Below, in pieces: positions 17,484-25,861 of a stretch of 48,794 bases of DNA. A program made the position numbers and the translations under genes. Where the stretch lies: positions 1 to 48,794 of the forward strand of contig CALIIL010000006.1 in assembly GCA_938017685.1 (NCBI GenBank). The letters are read 5' to 3'. The notes under the pieces are model-generated. The model did not search any database, was not told the DNA's origin, and saw only the letters and a program-made list of their open reading frames with translations. Each line of letters opens with the position of its first letter. Position 1 is the first letter of the stretch. The stretch is from an uncultured Chitinophagaceae bacterium (GTDB lineage Bacteria > Bacteroidota > Bacteroidia > Chitinophagales > Chitinophagaceae).

Positions 17484-18608
17484 TTACATTTCAGCCGTAG
17501 CGCTATCAGCCACAACTTCTGTATCTACAGCTTTTACATCACCACCTTCTTCACTCCATATCTCACCTTGAGGCTCCTTAGCACCTGCGGGATTTGTGCC
17601 TTGAATAGAAGTAACATAACTCGCTACTTGTGCCATTTCGTAAGAAGATAAATCGTCTTGCCATGATTTCATTCCTTTCTCAGGCCAACCATATTTTACA
17701 GATTTAAATACATTAACAATACCGCCTCCGTGCAGCCAATTGGGGTCAGTAAGGTTTGGACCAATGGCATTTCCCTCACCATTATTACCATGGCAAGCCA
17801 CACAGTTTTTAGCAAAAATACTTGCACCACTCGCCAAGTCACCACCCTCTAATAAAACTACATTTGTTTCATCAATAGCGTTGGTAGCTGTAGCTAAATA
17901 AGCTTTCTTATCCGCCTCACCTTTTTTTATCGCAATTTCTAATTCTTCAATTTGCAAAGGAGCAGAATGGGCCACATGATAGCGGTATAAATATACCGGA
18001 GCAAATAATATGGTCAAAGCAAAAGCCAATCTCCACCAAGGAGGTGTTGGATTATCCAACTCACGTATACCATCATAATTATGACCAAGGTCAATATCGC
18101 CTTCGCTTTCTACAGGTGTAGAACGGTGCCACTTGGCTAAAAATTTATCCCAGTCAAATGAAGATTTTTTAGCCTCACCAAAACCAGAGAAACGTCGTAT
18201 TAATCGATACAAATAAGCAATAATAAAAATCTCAATAATAATAACCGATAAGCTAATCCAGAGCGCCTCTTTACTTATAGAAGCCGTAATACTGTTCAGA
18301 TTAGTTCCATTGGCATCCGCTGCAAAACTTGATTTATTAATCAAAGAAAAAAGTAAGAATGCCACAGCCGAAACAACATTTTTATTCATTCGTTTCTTAC
18401 GCTCTGCGATCATATTTTTATTAATAGCCATGCGTGCCACCTTAGCCATTATATATATTACAAACAATAGAATAAGGGCAATACTGCCTAACATTAATTG
18501 CAACGGGTTACTAAAAAAGGAAGAAGCTTCGCTCGGTTTAGGCTGTGCCCAAAGTGGGGCAGTGCTTACCAATACGAGTGCGATTGTACTGAATATTTTA
18601 CGTTTCAT
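17484..18608 (-). CDS. ccoP: cbb3 oxidase subunit CcoP with a single haem c
   Basis: Membrane cytochrome subunit of the cbb3 oxidase. A signal-like N-terminus and helices at about 37-55, 77-92 and 116-136 precede a FixP_N-type segment (GHNYDGIRELDNPTPPWW at 175-192 and a helix to 210). One haem site follows, CVACH at 269-273, with GPNLTD at 283-288 and a Met in EKGMKSWQ as the likely axial ligand. Classical proteobacterial CcoP has two haems; here there is only one and the N-terminal membrane part is longer. The Ala/Glu/Val-rich C-terminal tail is of unknown role. Confidence 0.9.
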   Translation of the reverse strand: MKRKIFSTIALVLVSTAPLWAQPKPSEASSFFSNPLQLMLGSIALILLFVIYIMAKVARMAINKNMIAERKKRMNKNVVSAVAFLLFSLINKSSFAADANGTNLNSITASISKEALWISLSVIIIEIFIIAYLYRLIRRFSGFGEAKKSSFDWDKFLAKWHRSTPVESEGDIDLGHNYDGIRELDNPTPPWWRLAFALTILFAPVYLYRYHVAHSAPLQIEELEIAIKKGEADKKAYLATATNAIDETNVVLLEGGDLASGASIFAKNCVACHGNNGEGNAIGPNLTDPNWLHGGGIVNVFKSVKYGWPEKGMKSWQDDLSSYEMAQVASYVTSIQGTNPAGAKEPQGEIWSEEGGDVKAVDTEVVADSATAEM

Positions 18609-18627
18609 CTATACTTATTTTTTATAA

Positions 18628-18786
18628 TTATTGAAGCGGTAAATCTTTAATTTCCTTTACTTTCTTTTTATTCATTTTTAATACAAGAAATATTACAAAG
18701 GCAAATACAGCCGTAAATAAAACCAATGAAATCAAGGGATATATTTCAATGCCCAATGCGTCTTGTAAATAATATTTGTACTTCAT
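18628..18786 (-). CDS. ccoQ: Small cbb3 subunit CcoQ-like (52 residues)
   Basis: A short gene found by reading the 211-base gap between ccoP and ccoNO. The product starts MKYKYYLQDALGIEIYPLIS, has one membrane helix at about 15-37, then a basic tail ending KEIKDLPLQ. Size, single helix, Lys-rich tail and position between CcoNO and CcoP all match CcoQ/FixQ subunits, which stabilise the cbb3 complex. It starts 33 bases after the ccoNO stop and ends 19 bases before the ccoP start. Confidence 0.8.
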   Translation of the reverse strand: MKYKYYLQDALGIEIYPLISLVLFTAVFAFVIFLVLKMNKKKVKEIKDLPLQ

Positions 18787-18819
18787 TCTTTCAGATATTT
18801 TTTCGTTTAATTATATACT

Positions 18820-20955
18820 CTATCTTACCGGCAAATCATCAACATTTTCAATATCGCTTCCCAATCTTTGCAGATAAGCAATCACCGCAATAATTTCTTT
18901 CGTTGGCTTCGTTTCTATTCCTTCAGATTTTAAATTAGCTACAATATTATTAGCCTGTTTCATCAAATCATTATTGGCTACTTGATCAAAATCTTTTGTG
19001 TACGGCACACCAAGTGTCATCATGGCTCTGATTTTTGCAGCAGTATTCGAGGTGTCTAAATCATCGGTAAGTAACCACGGGTAAGGCGGCATAATAGAAC
19101 CTGGCGATATATCCTCAGGTGCTAACATGTGATTGTAGTGCCAGCTATCCGGACGGCGTAGTTTAGAATGTCCCTCCCGAGCCAAATCGGGACCGGTGCG
19201 TTTACTTCCCCATTGGAATGGGTGATCATATACAAATTCTCCCGCTTTAGAATAGTCGCCATAACGCACCACTTCATCGCGAAACGGACGTATCATTTGA
19301 GAGTGACAAGTGTAACAACCTTCGCGCACATAGATATCTCTACCTTGTAGTTCCAAGGGTGTATATGGCTTCACCGCTTCAATTGTTGGCACATTAGATT
19401 TGATTAAAAAAGTAGGAATGATTTCGACCGCACCACCTATGGCAACTACAATTAAACTACCCACTAATAATTGCATCGGACGACGCTCAATCCAGTTATG
19501 CCAATATTCATTTCCTGTCTTCTTATAAACTTTTGCCAATGGAAAAGCTTCCATTTTTTCCTCTGCCAAAAAGTTTCCTTTTTGCATCGTTTTAAATAAA
19601 TTAAAAGCCATTAAAATAGCACCTGTTAAGTAAATGGTTCCTCCCACGGCACGTAATAAATACATAGGAACAATACTCGTTACCGTTTCTAAAAACTGAT
19701 AAGTAAGCGTTCCTTCGGGAGTAAAACTCTTCCACATAAGACCTTGCGAAAAGCCTGCCCAATACATAGGAATAGCATACATAATAATACCAATAACACC
19801 AATCCAAAAATGAATAGAAGCTAATTTTTTAGAGTAAAGTTCCGTTCGGAAAATACGCGGTATTAACCAGTACAAAATACCAAAGGTTAAGAAACCATTC
19901 CAACCCAATGCACCTACATGCACGTGAGCAATAGTCCAATCAGTATAGTGTGTAATCGCATTTACACTTTTCAAAGAGAGCATGGGACCCTCAAAAGTTG
20001 CCATACCATAACAGGTAATAGCCACAACCATAAATTTAAGAATAGGATCTTCTCGAACTTTATCCCAAGCACCGCGCAAGGTTAATAAGCCATTGAGCAT
20101 ACCACCCCATGAAGGCAGGATAAGCATAATACTAAAAACTACACCTACAGACTGTGCCCAATCAGGTAAGGAAGTATACAATAAATGGTGAGGCCCAGCC
20201 CAGATATAAATAAATATTAATGCCCAAAAATGTATAATACTCCACTTATAAGAATAAACCGGTCGGTTAGAAGCTTTAGGTACAAAATAATACATTAGCC
20301 CGAGGTAAGGAGTGGTTAGGAAAAACGCTACGGCATTATGTCCATACCACCATTGAACCAATGCATCTTGCACGCCAGCGTACCAAGAATAACCATCAAT
20401 CCAACTATACGGAAGTGCAAATGAATTAACTATGTGCAACAATGCCACCGTAACCCAAGTACCAATAAAAAACCAAATAGCCACATACAAATGTCGCTCT
20501 CTTCTTTTCAGAATAGTACCCATCATATTAATACCAAATACAACCCATATTAAAGTAATAGCAATATCAATAGGCCATTGCAACTCAGCATATTCTTTAC
20601 CCGAAGTATGCCCCATCCAAAGCGATAGCGCACCAAAGACAATAATCAATTGCCAGCCCCAGAAATGTACTTTACTCAAGGCATCGCTAAACATTCTTGC
20701 TTTCAACAAGCGTTGGAGCGAATAATAAACACCCATAAAAATACCATTACCAACAAAGGCAAAAATGACGGCATTAGTATGCACCGGGCGCATACGCCCA
20801 AAAGTCGTTGGCGCAAAGTTCATATTCCACGACGGAAACACAAGCTGAAAGGCGATAATACAACCAACCAACATGCCTACAACACCCCAAATGGTGGTAG
20901 CCAAAGCAAAGTTTCGAACTATCTTATTGTCGTAATAAAACGTTTGTTTTTCCAT
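18820..20955 (-). CDS. ccoNO: Fused cbb3 oxidase subunits CcoN and CcoO
   Basis: Single 711-residue protein joining the catalytic subunit CcoN (about 1-480) to the monohaem subunit CcoO (about 490-711). CcoN ligands seen: His59 (low-spin haem), His206 in WWYGHNAVAF, His256-His257 in GPHHLLY, and His344/His346 in IAHVHVG. CcoO begins with a helix at about 495-515 and holds the haem motif CYTCH at 547-551, with Met622 in SIMPPYPW as the probable axial ligand. The fusion is, to my knowledge, common in Bacteroidota. It is the high-affinity oxygen-reducing core for microaerobic growth. Starts two bases after ccoS. Confidence 0.96.
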   Translation of the reverse strand: MEKQTFYYDNKIVRNFALATTIWGVVGMLVGCIIAFQLVFPSWNMNFAPTTFGRMRPVHTNAVIFAFVGNGIFMGVYYSLQRLLKARMFSDALSKVHFWGWQLIIVFGALSLWMGHTSGKEYAELQWPIDIAITLIWVVFGINMMGTILKRRERHLYVAIWFFIGTWVTVALLHIVNSFALPYSWIDGYSWYAGVQDALVQWWYGHNAVAFFLTTPYLGLMYYFVPKASNRPVYSYKWSIIHFWALIFIYIWAGPHHLLYTSLPDWAQSVGVVFSIMLILPSWGGMLNGLLTLRGAWDKVREDPILKFMVVAITCYGMATFEGPMLSLKSVNAITHYTDWTIAHVHVGALGWNGFLTFGILYWLIPRIFRTELYSKKLASIHFWIGVIGIIMYAIPMYWAGFSQGLMWKSFTPEGTLTYQFLETVTSIVPMYLLRAVGGTIYLTGAILMAFNLFKTMQKGNFLAEEKMEAFPLAKVYKKTGNEYWHNWIERRPMQLLVGSLIVVAIGGAVEIIPTFLIKSNVPTIEAVKPYTPLELQGRDIYVREGCYTCHSQMIRPFRDEVVRYGDYSKAGEFVYDHPFQWGSKRTGPDLAREGHSKLRRPDSWHYNHMLAPEDISPGSIMPPYPWLLTDDLDTSNTAAKIRAMMTLGVPYTKDFDQVANNDLMKQANNIVANLKSEGIETKPTKEIIAVIAYLQRLGSDIENVDDLPVR

Positions 20956-20957
20956 AA

Positions 20958-21113
20958 TTATTTCTCTTCAGGTTTGTCGTTATCAAAAAGTATTCTGCGT
21001 GGCGGAGCGTAATCATCCTCAAATTGTTTGCCGCGTAAGCCCCAAAGCAAAAAGCCAATAAAGGTGATTGCAATAACAGCCGTAGCTATATAAGTAAGTA
21101 TGAGTACTTCCAT
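20958..21113 (-). CDS. ccoS: cbb3 oxidase assembly protein CcoS
   Basis: Small single-helix protein needed for cofactor insertion into cbb3 oxidase. From ATG at 21111-21113 it is 51 residues: MEVLILTYIATAVIAITFIG, then GLRGKQFEDDYAPPRRILFD. The Gly-Gln-x-(E/D)DDY...P...(I/L)LF pattern is the CcoS signature. A frame start 17 codons upstream exists but would add a segment not seen in the family, and MEVL is the usual beginning. It is the first gene of the cbb3 operon, with an FNR-like box about 60 bases upstream. Confidence 0.92.
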   Translation of the reverse strand: MEVLILTYIATAVIAITFIGFLLWGLRGKQFEDDYAPPRRILFDNDKPEEK

Positions 21114-21172
21114 TAGAGAACAAAGGTCTTGCAAGGCAAATGACAAAAAAATGACGATACTCATAGCTAAAC

Positions 21173-21186
21173 TTGATAAATGTCAA
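21173..21186. promoter_or_regulatory. FNR-like box upstream of the ccoS-ccoNOQP operon
   Basis: TTGATAAATGTCAA matches TTGAT-N4-ATCAA at 9 of 10 defined positions and sits inside the longer inverted repeat ACTTGA-N6-TCAAGT. It lies about 60 bases before the ccoS start. The same strand continues into a T-rich run as at 25773-25786, so the two sites share about 24 of 28 bases beyond the palindrome itself. It is the expected target of the Fnr-type regulator encoded at 25862-26569. Confidence 0.6.
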
Positions 21187-21285
21187 GTTTTTGAATTTGT
21201 ATATATCAAATTATAAAAAATAGAAACTGTTAGGCCTGCAAAGACTACTTGCAAGCTTGAAAAGAATTGCCTTGACAAAGACTAT

Positions 21286-22245
21286 TTACCCAAAAAAAGA
21301 AAAACTGATAAACAAAACATACCCAAGCAAAAGAATTACACCTTCCATACGTGTAAGTCGCTTATTCCAAAGCATATATCCAAAGAGTAAAGTAGCGGCA
21401 AGCATAATCCAAATGCTTACATTCTTAATATCAATAGGCACCTCAATATCGCCCACCATACGACTTACACCGCCAATAGCGATTACATTATAAATATTAG
21501 AACCCAATACATTACCTATCGCCATCTCGGCTTGGCCTTTTCGCACAGCTGCCAAGCTCACAAATAACTCGGGAAGAGAAGTACCTAAAGAAACGGCTGT
21601 TAAAGCAATAATTGCGGGAGAGATCTCAAAATAATCTCCAATTTTCACCACACTTTGTATATTATACTTGGCTCCAAAATAAACGCCAACACCTCCCAAG
21701 AGTAACCACAATATTATTTTTCCAGTAAGCTTTGGAGGTTCTTCATCGGTCAAATCTGTACCCTTTGAAAGAGAAAGAATAATGTATAATAATGTCAAGC
21801 CAAGAAAAACAATGCCTTCCCAAAAAGCAATTTTTAAATCCCAAATAGCGTAAAACAAAAACAAACCCGTGCCCAATAAAAAAGGCAAGTCCAAACGTTT
21901 AAAATTAAAATTAATCTGAATAGACTTACCAATAAAAGCCACCGTACCAATGATTAATAGAATATTGGTGATATTAGACCCCACAATATTACCCACCACA
22001 ATCTCAGAATTATCATGCAAGACCGCCAATATTGAAGAAACCATCTCGGGCAAAGAAGTACCCAGCGCAACAATCGTTACACCAATCACAAAAGGCGGCA
22101 AGCCCAATGCCAAACCAAATTTTTCGGAAGCCTCAATAAATTTTCCCGAAGAAAAAACTAAGAGCGCCAAGCTCGCAGCGAATAGCAAGAAAAGAAATAA
22201 AATACCTTCAGGCATAGACACGAAAGTAATCCCAAAGCCCAACAC
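21286..22245 (-). CDS. Calcium/sodium antiporter of the CaCA family (YrbG-like)
   Basis: Membrane antiporter with the two inverted alpha repeats of the family, each with a GTSLPE motif: VTIVALGTSLPEMVSS in the N-terminal half and TAVSLGTSLPELFVSLAA in the C-terminal half, each followed by a GN(I/V)(V/L)GSN(I/V) segment. About ten helices in 319 residues. It likely exports Ca2+ in exchange for Na+ or H+ across the inner membrane. The start may be Met11 (22213-22215), which matches shorter relatives. Divergent from the FecR-like gene (53 bases between the longest frames) and not obviously linked in function to the oxidase clusters around it. Confidence 0.9.
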   Translation of the reverse strand: MLGFGITFVSMPEGILFLFLLFAASLALLVFSSGKFIEASEKFGLALGLPPFVIGVTIVALGTSLPEMVSSILAVLHDNSEIVVGNIVGSNITNILLIIGTVAFIGKSIQINFNFKRLDLPFLLGTGLFLFYAIWDLKIAFWEGIVFLGLTLLYIILSLSKGTDLTDEEPPKLTGKIILWLLLGGVGVYFGAKYNIQSVVKIGDYFEISPAIIALTAVSLGTSLPELFVSLAAVRKGQAEMAIGNVLGSNIYNVIAIGGVSRMVGDIEVPIDIKNVSIWIMLAATLLFGYMLWNKRLTRMEGVILLLGYVLFISFSFFG

Positions 22246-22281
22246 AATCTTAAAATAAACGTTCTAAAAAATCATATATAC

Positions 22282-22289
22282 TAACTTTG
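22282..22289 (+). promoter_or_regulatory. -7 promoter box of the FecR-like gene
   Basis: TAACTTTG is a full match to TAnnTTTG and ends nine bases before the ATG at 22299, so the transcript would have almost no leader. It also shows that an in-frame TTG at 22287, inside the box, is not the start. Confidence 0.5.
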
Positions 22290-22298
22290 CGTCTTAAC

Positions 22299-22823
22299 AT
22301 GGATAGCACAAAAAGAAGAACAATCATCAATAATATTCTCATTGCACTGCTTGTTGGAGCTGTATGCACCCTCATGTATTTGTGGCTCATACCTGATAAA
22401 GATTGGGACGGTATAAAAGTTGTAAGCGGCCAAACCCAAGAAATAAAACTACCCGATGGAAGCATGGCTACGCTCACAGGACCATCCTCCATAGGTTATC
22501 CCAAAACATTTGATAAAGACATTCGTAAGGTAAAAATGGAAGGCGAAATTTACTTTGACATAGTAAACAATCCGAACCAAACCTTCTTGATACAAACCGA
22601 GTTGGGCGGCTTAGAAACCCATGGTGCAAGCGTTAAAGTAAATACTAAAGAAAAAGACATAATAATCATTGATTGCCTTGAAGATAGTGTTCGTGCAATA
22701 GCTCGTGGTAAAAAAGATATATTTGAAATAGAACTATTGTCCAATGAAATGATTAGATTTCATAAAAAGGATACTATCATTAAAAAGTTCAATAAGAAAA
22801 AGAGGATATTTATAGTTGATTAA
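22299..22823 (+). CDS. Orphan FecR-domain membrane protein
   Basis: Predicted 174-residue protein with a basic start (MDSTKRRTIINN), one helix at about 11-29, and a periplasmic FecR-like domain: KVVSGQTQEIKLPDGSMATLTGPSSIGYP, then the region with MEGEIYFDI typical of FecR family anti-sigma proteins. Normal FecR proteins have a cytoplasmic anti-sigma part of about 80 residues before the helix and sit beside a sigma factor and a TonB receptor; both are missing here. It may be a truncated or repurposed FecR-like sensor. Convergent with ccoI, whose stop lies two bases away. Confidence 0.7.
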   Translation: MDSTKRRTIINNILIALLVGAVCTLMYLWLIPDKDWDGIKVVSGQTQEIKLPDGSMATLTGPSSIGYPKTFDKDIRKVKMEGEIYFDIVNNPNQTFLIQTELGGLETHGASVKVNTKEKDIIIIDCLEDSVRAIARGKKDIFEIELLSNEMIRFHKKDTIIKKFNKKKRIFIVD

Positions 22824-22825
22824 AA

Positions 22826-25273
22826 TCAACGCAACACGCTACGACTAACCCACTCACTCAAACCAAAGGTCAATAAGATTATAGTAATAGAACTTGCCGG
22901 CATAAGTATTGCGGCGATTAACGGGCTCAAATTTCCTTGCACCGCAAAAAATAAACCAATAAGATTATAGCCCAAGCTGAGGCCAAAAGTCAAATAAATA
23001 ATTGGCTTTATTTTTTTAGCAACGGCTAACACTTTGCCCAATTTAGAAACCGATGCAGCATCTAATAGAGCATCGCCTCCCGGGAAAAAACTATTACTTT
23101 CTTCGCAAATAATTAATCCGCAATCACTTTCTTGTAAGGCGCCGTTATCATTCAAACCGTCTCCAACCATCAAGGTGTTTTTCCCATTTGCCTTTAAGGC
23201 TTGAATATAATTGCGCTTTTCATTTGGTTTTTGATTAAAATTTAATTGAACCTTGCTACCCAGCATTCCACGCAAGTTATCATACTCCGCATCGTTGTCT
23301 CCGCTTAAAACAGACAGCTCGTAGTCTATAGAAAGTTGCTTCAAAGTTTCAGGAACATGTTCTCTATAATAATTTTTAAAGTTAAAAATTCCGACCAACT
23401 CCATATCAATCATTACATATACTTCAGCATTTTTCTTTTGTTGTCCCGCCGAGCCTGTCGAAGAATTTCCATAAACAAATTCTTCCGACCCCAAGCGTAA
23501 ATAATGCCCATCGATATACGCTTCTAGACCACTTCCTGAAATTTCTTTCACAACAATATCATCATAGATTTCTAACTCATCTAAGTAGGTTGTAATGGCA
23601 CGGCTATAAGGATGCTTACTATGACTTACCGCACTGTAAATGAATATTCGCTCATCGTCAGTTAGCGTTTTACCTCTGTAAAAAGTATTAAAACTCTTGG
23701 CCTCAGTAATCGTTCCTGTCTTGTCAAAAATGATATGATCCGTATGAGAAAGTTGATCGAGGACCTCTTCATTTTTTACATACAAACCAATCTTACTTAG
23801 GTTGCGCAATATATTTCCTTTGGTAAATGTTTCGCTTAAGAGCAAGGCGCAAGGACAAGAAATAATTAGGACTGCCGTGGCTGACCACAAGGCCTTACTT
23901 GGATCAATGAATAACCAAACGGCCGCTGTAATAAGTGCAATAACTAATATACCCCAAGTAAAATAATGGCTTACCCAATCCGTATGTTTTACGGATTTTT
24001 TTTCCGTTTTATCATTATTCGATTTATTCCATAAATGTGTGAGGTAGGATTGTGAGGCTTCTTTCAAAGCATATACCACAATTTTATTATTGAGCACACG
24101 ACCGCCTGCATACACAATATCACTCGTTTCTTTTGTACTTGGCGTGCTCTCTCCCGTTACAAAACTGTAATCAATATCCGCCTTACTTTTTACCACTATG
24201 CCATCAATCGGAATAATATCATTGGGATACACAACCACCTCATCGGCAAATTTTATCTCCTCTAATTTTACGGTGCTTATACTTTTATCTTTGTTGATTT
24301 TAGAAACAGCTATTGGAAAGTAAGAGGTAAAATCTCGCTCGTAATTTATTAAACGATAGGTACGTTGTTGTAACACGCGCCCCAATAACATAAAAAATAT
24401 TAAGCCTGTTAAGCTATCAAAATAACCAGACTGACCCAACACTACAACATCATATATAGAACGAGAAAAAGTAATACCAATGGCCAAAGCAACAGGAGCA
24501 TCTGTATTTAGAACTCTATTCCTAATGCCAGACCAAGCCGATTGAAAAAATATATAACTCGAGTAAAAAACAGCGGGCAGGCACAAAACTAAGTTTGCCC
24601 AACGAAAAAAAACACTTAAACTATTACTGAACAGTTGACCACCAGAAATATACTCAGGTAAACTGAGCATCATGATAGCTACAAAGCAAGCGCCTGCCAC
24701 GCCGAGATATTTAATATTTTGAGAGGTATAATTTTTTTTAATCTGATTGCCATCTCCAATCGTTCCTTTATTTAATTGCGGCTCGTAGCCTATTTTACTC
24801 AATAAGGTTACTAATTCTTTGAGCGAAATATCTTCTTGTTTAAAAACGATAAAAACTTCTTTACGCACAAAATCTACCTCCGAAGCTTGTATGCCCTGAT
24901 GCAATTGAGGCAAGTGCTCCAACAACCACAAGCAAGACGGGCAGTGTATTTGAGGAAGGTATAACTTTATATGTGTTTGTGTTTCATCTTGGAATTGCAC
25001 CATTTTTTGAATGACTTCTTCATCATCTAAAAATGAGAATTTATCATAGTCAAAAGCAGCTCCTTGCTTTGTTCCGGGCTTATCTTCTAAATCATAATAA
25101 GTACAAAGGTTCCCTTGTTTTAGAATATCATAAACCGCTGCGCAACCCGAACAACAAAATGATTTTTCATCTTTACATACCGTTCCAAGACTACAATTAT
25201 CACCACAGTGATAGCAACTTTCTATCTCTAATGCTCTATTTGGTTTAGATTGTCTCATTGGCATTAATTTCAT
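22826..25273 (-). CDS. ccoI: Copper-translocating P-type ATPase CcoI/FixI
   Basis: P1B-type ATPase that supplies copper for cbb3 oxidase. An N-terminal Cys-rich module (CYHCGDNCSLGTVC at 20-33, then CCSGC at 40-44) precedes a heavy-metal domain with HCPSC at 110-114. The transport motif SCPCALLLS is at 472-480, TGES at 373-376, the phosphorylation site DKTGTIT at 517-523, and a GDGLND hinge near 710. Eight helices are expected. The 815-residue length and Cys-rich N-terminus are typical for FixI. It overlaps the upstream unknown gene by about 29 bases if the first Met is used; a start at Met6 shortens the overlap. Confidence 0.94.
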   Translation of the reverse strand: MKLMPMRQSKPNRALEIESCYHCGDNCSLGTVCKDEKSFCCSGCAAVYDILKQGNLCTYYDLEDKPGTKQGAAFDYDKFSFLDDEEVIQKMVQFQDETQTHIKLYLPQIHCPSCLWLLEHLPQLHQGIQASEVDFVRKEVFIVFKQEDISLKELVTLLSKIGYEPQLNKGTIGDGNQIKKNYTSQNIKYLGVAGACFVAIMMLSLPEYISGGQLFSNSLSVFFRWANLVLCLPAVFYSSYIFFQSAWSGIRNRVLNTDAPVALAIGITFSRSIYDVVVLGQSGYFDSLTGLIFFMLLGRVLQQRTYRLINYERDFTSYFPIAVSKINKDKSISTVKLEEIKFADEVVVYPNDIIPIDGIVVKSKADIDYSFVTGESTPSTKETSDIVYAGGRVLNNKIVVYALKEASQSYLTHLWNKSNNDKTEKKSVKHTDWVSHYFTWGILVIALITAAVWLFIDPSKALWSATAVLIISCPCALLLSETFTKGNILRNLSKIGLYVKNEEVLDQLSHTDHIIFDKTGTITEAKSFNTFYRGKTLTDDERIFIYSAVSHSKHPYSRAITTYLDELEIYDDIVVKEISGSGLEAYIDGHYLRLGSEEFVYGNSSTGSAGQQKKNAEVYVMIDMELVGIFNFKNYYREHVPETLKQLSIDYELSVLSGDNDAEYDNLRGMLGSKVQLNFNQKPNEKRNYIQALKANGKNTLMVGDGLNDNGALQESDCGLIICEESNSFFPGGDALLDAASVSKLGKVLAVAKKIKPIIYLTFGLSLGYNLIGLFFAVQGNLSPLIAAILMPASSITIILLTFGLSEWVSRSVLR

Positions 25274-25733
25274 ATATGCGCCTTTCTTTTTCTATTAAAA
25301 GACCACTAAGTTTGTATTCAATTTCTATATAATCTGCCAATACGGCTAAGGCTGCTGAGCGATTTTCATTTGTTCTTTTGGCAAATAAAAGCGCATGCAA
25401 GTGAGCAATTAATTGCGTAATGGTATCTTGTTTTTGAACGATATAATTCGTTGGAAATTTTAAGCCTTTTAGGCATTTGTTATCGTAACCTATGGCTTGC
25501 CAATAATGTTTCTCAGCTCGCCATAACATATTAATCTCATCAATTAATTTTTGGAGATAGAGCTGCGGCGAATGTCCTTCTTCCTCCATCTGCATCATAT
25601 TTTGATACAATATTTCAAGATCCTCTAACCTTTGCGGGTAGTAATCATTGACTAGTTGTTTAAAATAGTCGGTATTTGTATAATTTTTGCTATGTTCTTT
25701 TATATGTAACAAATCAAATACAAGATTAGCCAC
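25245..25733 (-). CDS. Unknown protein co-encoded with CcoI
   Basis: A 162-residue soluble protein that I do not recognise. It is mainly helical, with many Leu, Glu, Gln and Tyr residues and no signal or membrane segment. Its last codons overlap the ccoI start, so the two genes are translationally linked, and an FNR box lies about 40 bases before its ATG. Context suggests a role in oxidase assembly, copper supply or low-oxygen physiology, but nothing in the sequence proves this. Confidence 0.8.
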   Translation of the reverse strand: MANLVFDLLHIKEHSKNYTNTDYFKQLVNDYYPQRLEDLEILYQNMMQMEEEGHSPQLYLQKLIDEINMLWRAEKHYWQAIGYDNKCLKGLKFPTNYIVQKQDTITQLIAHLHALLFAKRTNENRSAALAVLADYIEIEYKLSGLLIEKERRIYEINANETI

Positions 25734-25772
25734 ATCTATAGTGACAGTCTATGAAGATTGTCAATGGTAAAG

Positions 25773-25786
25773 TTGATAAATATCAA
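25773..25786. promoter_or_regulatory. Perfect FNR box upstream of the ccoI operon
   Basis: TTGATAAATATCAA matches TTGAT-N4-ATCAA at all ten defined positions. It lies in the 128-base gap between the fnr-like gene and the gene before ccoI, about 40 bases before the ATG at 25733. A weak -7 candidate (TACCATTG, minus strand, 25762-25769) is close by. By my rough base-composition estimate a perfect match is expected about 0.15 times by chance in the whole window, so the position is meaningful. Confidence 0.7.
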
Positions 25787-25861
25787 GTTTTTTAATTGAT
25801 ACTTTGGCAGGCCCCTTAATCCGCTCTCTTACTCTCGCTTCCGGAACAAGCAATACAATTA

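Noticed and set aside
22250-22492. Minus-strand frame over the start of the FecR-like gene
   Set aside because: It mirrors a supported plus-strand gene that has its own -7 box.
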